This document shows, piece after piece, positions 10,725-22,143 of a stretch of DNA of 64,000 nt (position 1 is the first letter of the stretch; the number at the start of each line of letters is the position of its first letter). Both the position numbers and the translations under genes were made by a program. The notes beneath the pieces are model-generated. The model was not told the origin of the DNA. It made no database searches and saw only the letters and a list, made by a program, of their open reading frames with translations. The stretch lies in contig JAYKKI010000060.1 in assembly GCA_039881145.1 (NCBI GenBank), forward strand, positions 10,502,501 through 10,566,500. The letters are read 5' to 3'. The DNA comes from Druceiella hillmani (taxonomy: Eukaryota; Arthropoda; Insecta; Lepidoptera; Hepialidae).

Positions 10725-10781
10725 TAAAGAAATTAATGAAAGTAGAAATAATACTACATCACGTAGTTTCATTTAATTGTG

Positions 10782-10794
10782 AGATGAACTGTTG
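10782..10794. repeat. Right target-site duplication of element copy 2
   Basis: Exact copy of 10496-10508. Confidence 0.85.
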
Positions 10795-11901
10795 TTTTAA
10801 TGGACAGTTCGTTATTATTAAATGAATGTTTAAAATTAAATTCATTATAAATAATAATTAAATTAAAACGAGACGAAATATGCAAACACTATAATAGAAT
10901 ATATCTATAAGTCATATATATCATAACAAAGATCTCAAAAAATAGTTTTGCATAGATGATTGCATTTGGAGAAAATTTTAAAAACATAAATACATAAATT
11001 TTAATGACATAAATACAAAAATGTCTATATTATCCTCCTTATATAAGAACAAATCCATCCAAGTACGAGCTTTTAAGATTTTTCTTAGCCTTTAAGATAA
11101 AAATGAAGATGCGTAAATAAAAACATATCACATCCAAATTACAAAAAATAAGTCGCCTTATATTAAATTTAATATTTCCTTTAAAAATATTAAACATTTT
11201 CTTAACTAACCTATTATGACAGCCGAAACTAGATTTCCTTCAAACGCATATTTATCTTAGCCCCACTTTCCCTCACCCGTATTACACTTAATACTTTCCT
11301 TTCCACGGATCATACCACTTAAGCGAAGTGAAAATATATTCAGCAAATTGAAAGTACTTCGTATCTTGTGTGCTTGTACAAAAAGTGTACTTAATTTTCA
11401 TCTGTCAAAGAATTATTGCCCAGAAAATGTGTATCATATTTTAGGTAAATGCTACATTTTCTTGGAGGTAAACGTGTTTATTTTTGCTGGGTATAAAGTG
11501 CGTTAATGAACCCAATTTGCGAGAAAATGGAAAATGAAGCTGATTGCTTAGTGTATTTGTTGACACATAAAGTGCAAGTTTCTCTTTATATGTGGTTACC
11601 GCATTTCCACGTAGTTACGTAAATATCTAATTTACAGCAGAAAAATTTATTTCACTTTGTTAAATAACCTTGATATCTCTTAGCCTCAATGAAACAATGA
11701 TGAAATTACTTTCAGGGATGGTAAAATATCCAACTACATTTAAATCTATATCTCTATATTCGAAATGAACACCCACTCATCTTAAAGTGCAGAGTTCTAA
11801 TAATATGCTAATCTTTTTAAATTATTCAAATTCTTAGCTGAAACCTCTCAATCCAAAATGGTTAAAATTGTGAACCCGTAACACAAGGGAAAAACGGATG
11901 G

Positions 11902-12180
11902 ATGGATGAAAGTTACGAAATTACCCAAAGGAATTCTTTGTTTCATTATGCGTTAACAAAGCAAACAACCAGTGTCTACGTCATCGTTTTAATAACAAAT
12001 TATCCTAGTCAATTACGGATATTAACAATCATACTCCCAGCTGCAAAATTTTTTCCACTCGTTAATTTCAAATACAACAGAGAAATGTACGTCTTCTTTG
12101 TGTTTCTAGAAGTTATTAAAGCAAACGGCACGTACATAATTAAGTGTGAGGGGAGAAGCGACCCCCTTTATTTACTATAA
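11902..12180 (+). CDS. Hypothetical ORF family B, unit 2 (92 aa)
   Basis: Unit 2 counterpart of 1033-1284. The internal ATG of unit 1 is AGG here, but the frame is open further upstream to an ATG at 11902. Same hydrophobic middle and the same C-terminal ...DPLYLL end. See 1033-1284 for the substitution count. No recognised domain; transcript support would be needed. Confidence 0.22.
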   Translation: MDESYEITQRNSLFHYALTKQTTSVYVIVLITNYPSQLRILTIILPAAKFFPLVNFKYNREMYVFFVFLEVIKANGTYIIKCEGRSDPLYLL

Positions 12181-14160
12181 CGATTGTACTGTGGGCGTGT
12201 GTTTCATTAAGCAGGTCGCCGTTTGTCACGCCCCCTTGCATTTGGGCTTACGTTTATCTATTCTATACTCATTTTCAAAAAAGCATACGAATAGGCATAA
12301 AGTGCTTGTAAAAATCAAAGGGGCCTTATTATTTATAAAAATTGTGGTCAATGTTGTGGTGTATTACTGAAAATATATTTGCTACCCTCTATTATATAAG
12401 TGGAAGTTAAATTAATTACCGACGACTTAATGAAAATTAAAATAATGAATGTATGTTGTATGTTGTGATTTATGTTATTATTATGTATAAAATAATGATA
12501 TATAATTTGTTTTATGAAAGTTGTGGTTATTGAAAAATCGGTTTGGGAAAATATTTTTAGTCAGATACAGTTATAATTGTGATTTGTTAATTAAAGGAAT
12601 TCTTTTTGTTGAATGGAATTTGTGCGTGGTGCCTCAACTCTCCCATTGTGTGCTGTGGTGGTTGCGCATTGATAACTATAGGGTAAAACTTGTAAATACG
12701 CTTAGATAAAAAAATGTAAATACGCCTAGACAAAAAAATGTAAATACGTGTGTATAAAAAAATGTATATACGATTAGATAATACAATTTAAATACGCTTA
12801 GATAAAAAATGTATCTCATCATGCTTATCGTATTATTATGAAATAATTGTCCAGCATCTCGCACTTCGTAAATTAAATGGCAAAGACGAACGAACGACCT
12901 TTCAATAATTTTAAATGATTATACCACGTAGTTCAACTCTATGACGACCATCCGCCCCATGGGGTACTCACGCGGAAAACTCGCGTAAAATGTTTAGTAT
13001 TACTTACCTGATGCGGCGTATTATTGGAAATGTCATGGCGGAGCTTCTTACCGCAATGACCACAGTAGTTTAAAATGTTAGTTATCTGTTATTTAATTTT
13101 TAGTGTTTTTTTTATATTTAAACTATAACTTAATACATACATTAGGCCATTTTGCCAAATCCTTCAAAGAAATTTAATCTTATGGGATAAACCGCCGTAG
13201 GCGTTGAAGCAGGTTCTTACGGGATGAGGCAGGTTGTCCCCTGTAGCAAAGTATACGAGACCCATTCGTCAAAACATATTCCCTATGAATTGTCACCCTA
13301 ATTTCACCTTATTTTTTTCCTTTGTTTATTTTCACCTCAATTGTTATAATAAAAATTAATTTGACAATAAAACAAGTAAATATTAAAGTAACATTAATTT
13401 CTTTGATGTACTAATTGTACGTACGTACTGCAGGGATACGAAAGAATTTTAAGCTGTACTTGCACGATAAAAAGGCAGGAAATACAAATCTGATTTTAGC
13501 TTTGTTATTCATATAGATACTTTTTTGTGGGATCCAATATTCATATATAATACCAAATGCTTAAGTTACAGTTTGTATGCAATCAATCCGAATTTCTCAT
13601 GAGATATTCAGAGTAAGTCACTAAACTTTAAGACATCAATGGGATTACCTTAGGTTATCATTTTATTGAATATTTCATTTTATTATTATATATTCAATAA
13701 TGTTTATGTTTGGAGCAATATTAATAAGATATTTTAGAATAAATTACCTTAAATGAAGTTCCCTGCAATAAAAAAATGAGGTTTAGATGAACACCCCGGA
13801 ATATCTCCTTTTTAGTTTACGGCCCAATGGAATTAATAGGTGCCTTGTTATAAGATTCTTAATATTAAATGCTGCTAAATTAACCAATAACTTCAGGCAA
13901 AACAACTGAATTGGGTTTATTTACTCTTTACATAAGATCGACAAATATTTTTATCTTTTTTCAAAAGATAAAGTTGTAATTAAGTATTAGGGAAAAATGA
14001 AAATATTCTCTACCTATAACTTTTATTTGTCTCTTTTAAAAAAGTACTACATGGAAGATATGTGGTTCTCGTTCCTTAATAATCGATTACAAAACAAGAA
14101 GACAGCTCTTTTTGGCATTAAACAGTCTTAAAATTTAAAAAGCATTATATAAAATTAATT

Positions 14161-14217
14161 GGACTCGTCGGGAATTAGAACCCGGAACCTCTCGCATCCA
14201 AAGCTAAAATTACACCC
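14161..14217 (-). pseudogene. tRNA-Pro pseudogene, unit 2
   Basis: Aligns to the tRNA-Pro at 4063-4134 through the acceptor 3' strand, T arm and anticodon arm. It has several mismatches in the T stem, a changed anticodon loop, and a deletion of the 5' acceptor strand and part of the D arm (tagaccaacgagcc is missing). It cannot fold as a tRNA. Confidence 0.9.
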
Positions 14218-17180
14218 GTTTTCGTTACTTTTTAAATTTTGATATTCATCAATATGCTTATTTTTATGAGTAAAATTATTTCAGTATAAAATATTTTTGA
14301 CAATACATTTGTTTCAAAATTTTAAGAAATTATTAAATAATTTAGTGACCAAAACACAGCGCTACTGTTTATCGGAGTGTTACTTAAGACTTTGATCGAT
14401 TGATATGCTCAGTTTCATTGTTATAGTCTATTATGAAATGATATTGCTTACTTTATAAAATGTTATTAACATTTTGTAATGTGTTCTTAACAAAATGTTC
14501 ACTATTAATTAGAAACTATACAGACTTAAATTTTCATTGGTATTACAGAAAGAAAACCCGAAAAAATATTGTGAAATGGGTATATATTCTTTAATTATAT
14601 CTTCGTCGTCCAAAAGAGCCAGACTGTGTGTTTATACTTTATATTACTATGTTCTCAAAGACAGAAGGATATATTGTGTTCATATCAAAATTCAAAGTTG
14701 TGATTTTAATTTTAATCGTTTTTAAAAGGTTAAATTAAAAAAAAAACATGAGTAAAAAAACGTTTAATCGTAAAATGTGAAATAAAAAGAGGTGAAATTT
14801 TGTTAACTTTAAAATATAATAAAAAATTGGTCAAATACAGGCTATTCATGCACGATTAGCGCTAGGTACCAGCAGTCTCTCACTTAAAAATTAACAGTAA
14901 TGCACTTCGACTTTGGTGCTTGAAAGGCGCCCATCTACTCGCCGTACTACTCGCCTCTGATTGTATCAACATCGTATTACATGGTTTATGCGCTGAGCTG
15001 AGTGGAGAGCATTTCGTCTGGGTAAAATTTAAAAAATGAAAAATGTGTAGAAAATGAGTTGTTCCGTATAAAGTGCGAAATATTTTTTGTCTTGAATTTT
15101 TTTCTTAAAACTGATGATTTAACTGTTATGGGAAAATAGACAATTAAATTATTTATAGCAACTGATAGCGATAGAACTTTTTAAAGCTTATAATTTTGGT
15201 TCAGTCACCGAATAATAAATATACCATATTTTTTCCAATTTTTTCGGGTGATCGTTTTTGTGACAACGTTGTGGGATAACAATTTTAAAGGGTTTTCCCA
15301 AAAAATGTTTAAACTAATTCATAAAAAATCGTCATATATATTGTTAAATACGAGTTTCAATAAGTTCTGATAATTTTTTAACAGACTGCTGAAAAGAACT
15401 TTAATTATAAAGAAGAAGAATCGTTCAAGGTATTCTAGAGAATATATTGTACCAGGAAATCGATGACGAGAATCATTTACCAAGACTTCCTTAAGGTTCG
15501 GATCTATCAGTGGGTTCAAGTTATCTAACTTTTGCAGGAATAAAAAAGTGTACGCTTTTCATATACTTTTCTTCAAATTTTCTTTCATCTCCGCGTATAT
15601 GTGTGCCTGCGTGCACGTGTACGTAGGTACGTAGGTACATAGATAATTATTACGGGATCCCAAAAATGTAAACCCAAAATTTGTAATATTTATTTATTTT
15701 TCTAGTGGCATTCATTATATTGGAAAATAAATAACGGCCAGGTTATTGGTCTTCCAATTCTTTATTATCTTTTCGTATTTTATTAAGGTGGCTTATATTA
15801 GGGTATTTTTTAATACAATTCTTAAACTTTCCAAAATTTATTTTTATTTATTAAATGGAATTATGTTAAGCAGATTGGAGTGACAAATGTAATAGAATAG
15901 GATTAAATATATCTAAACGATGCTTAATGAAATGGAATAAAAAACGTAATAGGTTATATTATAATTTCATATAAATTAATAATTTTACCAAAAATATCGC
16001 GTTTTATATGCTCTACTAACCAGCATTGCACTTATTTTTGAAAAAGGATGCGGGATTTTATCTCATCTCAATGTATTTTACTGGCTCTTACAATCTTAAT
16101 CTTCCGATATGTATTTCCCATATACAATATCAAAAGTGTGTCGTGATAACTCAAACACACTTAAAATTATAGCAAATTAGTCATACAACTTTGAAGACCA
16201 CCTTTCGATTAATATTTTATTTACTTTTAAACTCCAATAGTCATTAAAAATTTTATATTTTATAGAGAACTTAATGAAATAAATTAAACATATCAGCTCT
16301 AGTAAAAAGCACTCTATTATAATTCCCTTGTAATGAAATGAGTTAACATCTCTTTAATTTTGTAAGTCCAATAATATTTTTCTGTAGATTCATCATCAAC
16401 ACTGTCATTAAAATGGATGCAAGAAATATTCACTAAGTTTTCATTTAATCTTATGTTTAAAATTATTATATATGCCTCGAGAGCTGATAATAGGCTATTT
16501 CAATGTTCTCCTTATCAATTTTTATTCAACGTTTCCTAATTTACAACTCATACGTTAAATATAGCAAAGAACGTAAGACACTACTTAAATTAATGAAATA
16601 TATTTTGTTCTGAAAAAATTTCTTTAATAATTATCTTTTACCACTTTTTGTTACTGTAAGCTCAAATTTGAGTGTACAATTTACTAATAACGAGATTTTT
16701 CTTATTATGGAATCTTCTTCACTGATCTAAAACTAACTTTTGAGAAGTAATCTTTATAAATAATCTTTATCCAAATAAAATAAATACACAGTGTGGTACT
16801 TCATATTGAAATATTCTAACTTTTAAACTACAATTTATTACAGTAACTTATGCATTAAAACTAAATTAAATCCTGCGTTGTTTTCGGGGAAAATTTTTAA
16901 TGTATATCATCAGTCTTTCTGATTCTGTTCAAAATTCATTCACTTTAAAATTATATTCATATTATACAAATATAGAAAAAGAACATACTTATTTATTTGA
17001 ATTTCTATTAAGAAATCTTTGGTATTAACGAATTGCTTTTTACAAATTAGATTTTTACAGTTTCATAAAATAAAAGAGAAAACCTAACTCTTAAAATCAC
17101 GCACGTGTTGGCCGTCCATCCGTTGCAATCTTTTTTTTAAATTTAAATATATAATATTTAAATTATTTTCATTCATTGTT
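14218..17180. other. No gene seen; block junction near 14965
   Basis: 14220-14500 is block D; 14870-14965 is a unique GC-richer piece; from 14965 on the sequence is shared with units 3 (25612 on) and 4 (36942 on). An AT-rich ORF at 15319-15519 is not conserved and is not supported. Confidence 0.5.
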
Positions 17181-17186
17181 CAAATA

Positions 17187-17713
17187 TTAAAATATGATTT
17201 CCCCCATCTTGTTTCCAAAACTACACAACTTAAACTTATGAAAAATATGGGTATTTAGGAACTCACGTAAAGGTTGTAGGAAAATTATATCGACGATTCT
17301 GGATATCACATTTTTTAGAATATATGCCATATATTTACGCCTATGAAAGTTATATATATATTTACGTTTTCCTATATTCATAGTCGATTTTCTTAGAAAC
17401 CAGTCGTACGTCTTATTAACTGACATATTTCGCACTAACAACTTTTTACTAATATTCACATAAGAATTAAAGAGAGGGTTAATAAACGGATTGGAAAATT
17501 TGTTTTTATTAATTATTGTATCATATGGAATACTCCATATTTGAAAGGGCTATTTCTTGTAATTTTAAATAATAAATTTAGACACACATTCCCACCCACA
17601 TTTTTGAAATTACCGAGCCAAAAGTCCTGAAAAAACATATTTGTTATTATAAAATCTAAATAGTAGATTATAGGGAAACTATAGCTTTTATCTTTGTGAA
17701 CGAAAGAGCACAC
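17187..17713 (-). pseudogene. Minus-strand ORF family M, unit 2 (split by frameshift)
   Basis: Two open pieces, 17513-17713 (66 codons) and 17187-17459 (90 codons), are the halves of the single 183-codon ORF at 38560-39111 in unit 4. A short indel near 17525 (catatggaatactcc in place of catgtatgaatactcc) breaks the frame between them. Several codon differences from unit 4 are silent (for example Leu, Ser and Asp codons), while others change the residue. Confidence 0.4.
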
Positions 17714-18600
17714 GATATGTGTGCGTTGTAAAAAATTAATATTTGTAAATAGTTTAATGGAATTACTATGTACCTTTAACTGCTAATCCTTGTTTATCCT
17801 TGTGAACGAAAGAGCACACGATATGTTAGCGTTGTAAAAACATAATATTTATAAATAGTTTAATGGAATTATTATGTACCTTTAACTGTTAATCCTTGTC
17901 AAGGAAAGAGCACTCGATACGTTTGCATTGTAAAAAATTAATATTTGTAAATAGTTTAATGGAATTACTATGTACCTTTAACTGCTAATCCTTGTTTATC
18001 CTTGTGAACGAAAGAGCACACGATATGTTAGCGTTGTAAAAACGTAATATTTATAAATAGTTTAATGGAATTATTATGTACCTTTAACTGTTAATCCTTG
18101 TCAACGAAAGAGCACTCGATACGTTTGCATTGTAAAAAATTAATATTTGTAAATAGTTTAATGGAATTACTATGTACCTTTAACTGCTAATCCTTGTTTA
18201 TCCTTGTGAACGAAAGAGCACACGATATGTTAGCGTTGTAAAAACGTAATATTTATAAATAGTTTAATGGAATTATTATGTACCTTTAACTGTTAATCCT
18301 TGTCAAGGAAAGAGCACTCGATACGTTTGCATTGTAAAAAATTAATATTTGTAAATAGTTTAATGGAATTACTATGTACCTTTAACTGCTAATCCTTGTT
18401 TATCCTTGTGAACGAAAGAGCACACGATATGTTAGCGTTGTAAAAACGTAATATTTATAAATAGTTTAATGGAATTATTATGTACCTTTAACTGTTAATC
18501 CTTGTCAACGAAAGAGCACACGATATGTGTGCGTTGTAAAAAATTAATATTTGTAAATAGTTTAACGGAATTACTGTGTACCTTTAACTGTTTATAGGTG
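17698..18600 (+). repeat. Satellite array, 9 monomers with 202-bp dimer
   Basis: Monomers start at 17698, 17804, 17900, 18006, 18102, 18208, 18304, 18410 and 18506, alternating 106 and 96 bp, giving a 202-bp dimer. Types differ by the extra tgtttatcc and by cacacgatatgttagc against cactcgatacgtttgc. Within the second type, caagg and caacg alternate at 17900, 18102, 18304 and 18506, giving a 404-bp higher-order period. Confidence 0.95.
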
Positions 18601-19097
18601 CCTAAATTCCAACCAAACGGTCGTAGTTCGAGTTCTACTCGTGTTTAACAGGTTTCATTATCTTCCTGTATGTGATATTTTTGCGAGAAAATGATATAAA
18701 ACAGTAATAACAACGGACAGGCAGAAAATGTTTGGGCTTGAACGAAGTCACCAATTTATTAGCAGATTCTTTTATAAAAACAAGCTTTGTTTTCATTCAC
18801 TCGTGTGACAAAGTCATGGATGAGAAAGTTACTAAATTAATAAAAACTTAAAAAAAATATTAAAATATTGAAGAAAATATACAGACAGCTCTGATCACAA
18901 AGGCTGTAAGGTAAAAGTCTGAGCTATATAGTTTATGGATCCATGAGTTGGTAGCACGGAACAGAAAAAGATTAAAGTTGAAAAGCATATTTCAATATGA
19001 AAAAGTTATGTTTATTATATTCGAAGAACAAATTCTTACCGCGTGAACCTTCTAGTCGCACATGACACATGCCTATATCTATGTAACTCGCATGTCC

Positions 19098-19276
19098 TAT
19101 ACACACACGCACACACATACGCGCGTACACACACACACATACACGAACGCGTACGGGTACGCAAGCAACACGCAAGCACACAAACTACACGCAAGCACAC
19201 ACACGCGCACGCGCGTGTGCTTGCGTGTGTCTGTGCATGCGCGCTCGCGCGCGCCTTTGTCTTTGTCCTTTGTGTG
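19098..19276. repeat. CA tract turning into GT tract, unit 2
   Basis: Mixed CA/CG repeats to about 19212, then mirrored as GT/CG. It can form a hairpin around acgcgcacgcgcgtgtg and has Z-DNA potential. ORFs here are artefacts. Confidence 0.9.
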
Positions 19277-19797
19277 TGTCTTGATAAGGTCTATGTTTTT
19301 TCAGCGGATTGTATATAAAATTAGCAGACACATAGGCTAAATTTTAGGTTTAAGTTTTATTACTACTGTCCCCACTAATATTTCATAATTTGTAATTAAT
19401 ATCTATTTACTTTAAAATGCCATCATAAGCAGCTCAATCGAACGAATAGCCTGCTACTAAGCGTGAGCTCGGACGAGGTGTCAAAGGCGTCGCATCGCAA
19501 TACCCCACCCCAGCGGGTAAGGCTTCAGTAAATATTACATTACACGTAGTATCGTTAGAATTTATAGTAACAAAAATTGAACTTTATATATTTATTATTA
19601 ACTTTTTTTTACGTATATGACATATGGCGGACTTATTGCTACATGAGCAATCTCTTCCAGTCAACCATAACAATTTGTATTGAAATTTAGTTGGTAGACT
19701 GTAAGTGATTTTACAATGAAAATTCTTAATAGCACATTAGACAAAAAAAATACAAAAGTAAATTAAAAAAGAAAACAAAATATTGACATGATTTGGG

Positions 19798-19977
19798 ATG
19801 GGAAAGACAGGAAAGGGCGAGGACACAAAGGAAAAGGTTTCAGGAGATGCAGGACTTTTTCACTCGATCTTTGAAAATATTTATAGACGTGATTTTTCTG
19901 ATGTCAAGATCCAGGTGATGATATATTCATTTACTATTCACAAAAGGATATGTACGAAATTATTTTTAATAAGTAGC

Positions 19978-20009
<32 letters not shown>

Positions 20010-20135
20010 TTTTTTTTTTTCTTTTTTTTTTCAACAGTTTAAGAAAACCCTGTGAGTGGAAAATTCAAATAATGATTTAGGCAAGGTTAAAATTTTTTTT
20101 AAAATTTTGCTTTCAGCCTGGTTAAAGAAAATTAA
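19798..20135 (+). CDS. Candidate three-exon mini-ORF, unit 2 (49 aa)
   Basis: Exon 1 is 19798-19914 (ATG GGA AAG ACA, 39 codons, ending DVKIQ). A GT donor follows at 19915, and a strong acceptor at 20037 (a long T/C tract then caacag) gives a 123-nt intron. Exon 2 is 20038-20051 (14 nt), followed by donor GTGAGT at 20052 and acceptor ttttgctttcag at 20116, a 65-nt intron of typical insect size. Exon 3 starts at 20117 and ends in TAA at 20133-20135. Encoded features: an acidic/basic N terminus and a FENIYRRDF motif. No family recognised. Unit 3 keeps all sites; unit 4 has lost the first acceptor. The exon differences between units are mostly amino-acid-changing, which argues against strong constraint. 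Confidence 0.25.
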
Positions 20136-20595
20136 ACGGATTTAAAAAAATACTGGTTATTTTCTTTTTATTTAATACGGAAAATGTATGACATTCCACC
20201 AAGAATTTAAAAACAATTATTAATGATAAATATTTGTAACAAGGAAACGCTATAATAGGTTTCAACTGCTATTAACAGTGAATATATTGTCATGAAAATA
20301 AATCAAATTACTTCAAAATACGTAGATAAAAAAAAAATTGTTTTATAACTTACCATACGTCGTCTTGACGCTGGGCGCGTATTTGGAATGAAATAATTAC
20401 TTAATAGATTAAAAAATTAGTTTTTATAATTTAATTTTTGAGCAGATAAAAATACGAGATATTTAATATACTGACTTCAAATTTCTATACCATTAATTAG
20501 TTTAGTTAATATGTGTTAATCAAACTTACGTCTATATTCCTTCACGAAAAATACAACTGAAACTTTTTTTTTATTGTTCGCACTACTTATGCAAA

Positions 20596-20805
20596 GTGAA
20601 AATATATTCGACTGAGAGAAAGTACATCGTCTCTCGTGTATTTGTACCAAAAGTACATTTCATTGTCATCTCTCAGACACGTATTATCAAGAACAAAGTG
20701 TCATATATCATTAGTATCGACTTCTTTCAAGTGCTTCCAGCTATGAAATATGGAATACTACACTGCATGAATAAAAGTGAAAAAAAAAATTATTTTGAAT
20801 TTTAA
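20596..20805 (+). pseudogene. Diverged within-unit copy of small ORF family A, unit 2
   Basis: The open 69-codon frame itself is probably not the real one. In the +1 frame the DNA from about 20600 reads S-E-N-I-F then, after a TGA, K-V-H-R-L-S-C-I-C-T-K-S, and aligns codon by codon for about 30 codons to the ORF at 21898. The same second copy exists in units 3 (31261 on) and 4 (41777-41986), about 1.3-2 kb upstream of the main copy. Confidence 0.3.
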
Positions 20806-21897
20806 GGTGGCTATATCGATACCAAAAAGGCAAAAATTAAAAAGAATTGCTGCTTATAAAGTGTTTATATCCATAATAGCATACATGAATATCGGTCGGT
20901 TTCCTGATTACCAATGTAAATAAGTTCAAAGAATACTCACTCGCAGCGCAGAGGGCAAAAAATCCTCCTGGAAATATGAAACCGTGTTTTATTCATTCAT
21001 TCCTCTTTTCATGTTTTGTTAGTGGATGGGGATGGCGGGGCGCATTGTAGTGAGATTAAGCGAATATATGCATGCTTAATTTAGTAATTTTACTCCAAAT
21101 CAACGTCACCAAATATAAATGATAACAAATTCCGTCTAATTTTTCTTTAAAAAAATATTTTTGCAAGGAAAAAGTATTTAAATTCAATAAGAGTTTATTT
21201 TTCCTTACTAGTATCATTCATAGATTTATTTTATATTATGAAAGCCTTTGATACAGAATCAGGACGACTTATTATATTTATAAATTCATCTTTAAGAGCT
21301 TCTTAAAAACCACAAAAGATGAACTTGAACTGTTATTTTAATTCAAGGTTTGTTGTTATTAAAACAGTGTTTAAAAATTCAATTCATTATTAATGACAAT
21401 TAAATTACTTTAAGAGGAAAATTTTAAATATTGTAATAGACATTTATTAGTATCTACGGAAAATTCATATAAATCAAAACAAAGATCTTAGTTATAAAAT
21501 CGCTTTGCATAGTCGATTATACTTGAGGAAAATTTTATTTTATTGACTCCAATATAGAGATGCCTTTATTATGCCCATTAGATAAGGACGAATCCATCCA
21601 GGTGATGAAATTCTGAGCCTTTGAGACAAAAATAAAAATATGAATAAATAAAAATATGTTAGATTCATGTCACAAGCTCTTATATAGCAACACAATATTA
21701 GGAAAAAAATAAGTCACCTGATATTAAAATATAAGAATTTGTATTAAATATTTCCTATAAAAAGATAAAACATATTCTTAACTGTCCAATAATGACAGCC
21801 GAAACTAGATTCCATTCAAACGCATATTTATCTTAGCCTCACCTTTCCCTCACCCATATTACACTTAATACTTTCCTTTCCACGGGTCATATCACTT

Positions 21898-22143
21898 ATG
21901 CGAAGTGAAAACGTATTCAGCAAAGTGAAAGTACTTCGTGTCTTGAGTGTTTGTACTAAAAGTGTACTTAATTTCCATCTGTCAAAGAATTATTGCCCGG
22001 AAAATGTGTATCATATTTTGGGTAAATACTATATTTCCTTAGAGGTAAAACATGTTTATTTTTACTTAGTATTAAGTGCATCAATGAACCCAATTTGCGA
22101 CAAAATGGAAAAAGGAGATGATTGCTTAGTGTATTGTCATTGA
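21898..22143 (+). CDS. Hypothetical small ORF family A, unit 3 (81 aa)
   Basis: ATG (near 21898) to TGA. Contains HLSKNYCPENVYHILGK near residue 27, a hydrophobic YFYLVLSAS stretch near 53 and a Cys-containing end. Units 4 and 5 have equivalents at 33232 and 43773, and units 1 and 2 share the first half only. Not recognised. GAG|GTAAAA near 22044 could be a splice donor. Coding status is unproven. Confidence 0.25.
   Translation: MRSENVFSKVKVLRVLSVCTKSVLNFHLSKNYCPENVYHILGKYYISLEVKHVYFYLVLSASMNPICDKMEKGDDCLVYCH

Larger units (their letters stand above)
10509..10781 (+). mobile_element. Short retroposon with two hammerhead-like motifs, copy 2
   Basis: A 273-bp element in reverse orientation to copy 1: the tail (aatatatttgacgttaattt) comes first and the palindrome last. 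It is flanked by an exact 13-bp direct repeat. From 10547 to 10780 it is a near-perfect palindrome with arms of about 110 bp around an 11-base centre, so both arms hold a ribozyme-like motif, facing away from each other in sequence and on opposite strands. The empty site survives in unit 3, so insertion is after, or absent from, that lineage. Confidence 0.8.
1..10897. repeat. Array unit 1 (5' end cut by window edge)
   Basis: First of five tandem units, phased on the shared motif around base 31 that recurs at 10928, 21481, 32790 and 43359. It is the most diverged copy. Contents in order: small ORF frames (428-607 and 1033-1284), a 33-bp minisatellite, a (TA)n tract, a block with tRNA-Pro (about 2680-5300), a retroposon with a hammerhead-like motif, a region homologous to 15.9-18.6 kb of unit 2 (about 5600-7240), an inverted-repeat arm (7250-7535), a GT tract and the second inverted-repeat arm (9746-10055). 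The stretches 2700-4060, 5560-6700 and 8480-9740 hold no recognisable gene. Read directly from repeated motifs; exact edges are approximate. Confidence 0.85.
10898..21450. repeat. Array unit 2
   Basis: Second tandem unit. Relative to unit 1 it has lost about 930 bp: at about 12610 the text jumps from the equivalent of 1692 to that of 2618, removing the minisatellite and (TA)n region. It keeps the tRNA-Pro block (about 12610-14500) in decayed form. From about 14965 it continues in the block shared with units 3 and 4. Both arms of the large inverted repeat are missing, at junctions near 18667 and 20893. It carries the longest satellite array (17698-18600). The stretches 12400-14160 and 14220-17180 show nothing else I recognise; 14860-14965 is a GC-richer unique piece at the block junction. 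Confidence 0.85.

Noticed and set aside
17698..18600. CRISPR or rDNA spacer array
   Set aside because: Monomers are contiguous 96/106-bp satellite repeats with no spacers and no rRNA sequence.
18605..18650. tRNA-like B box (ggtcgtagttcgagttctac) after the satellites
   Set aside because: The flanks do not form a T arm with a 7-base loop, and no A box is found upstream, so a tRNA or SINE call is not supported.
21898..22143. Chemoreceptor or venom-peptide gene in an expanded tandem cluster
   Set aside because: No signature motif, signal peptide or cysteine pattern of such families is visible; the array alone is not evidence.
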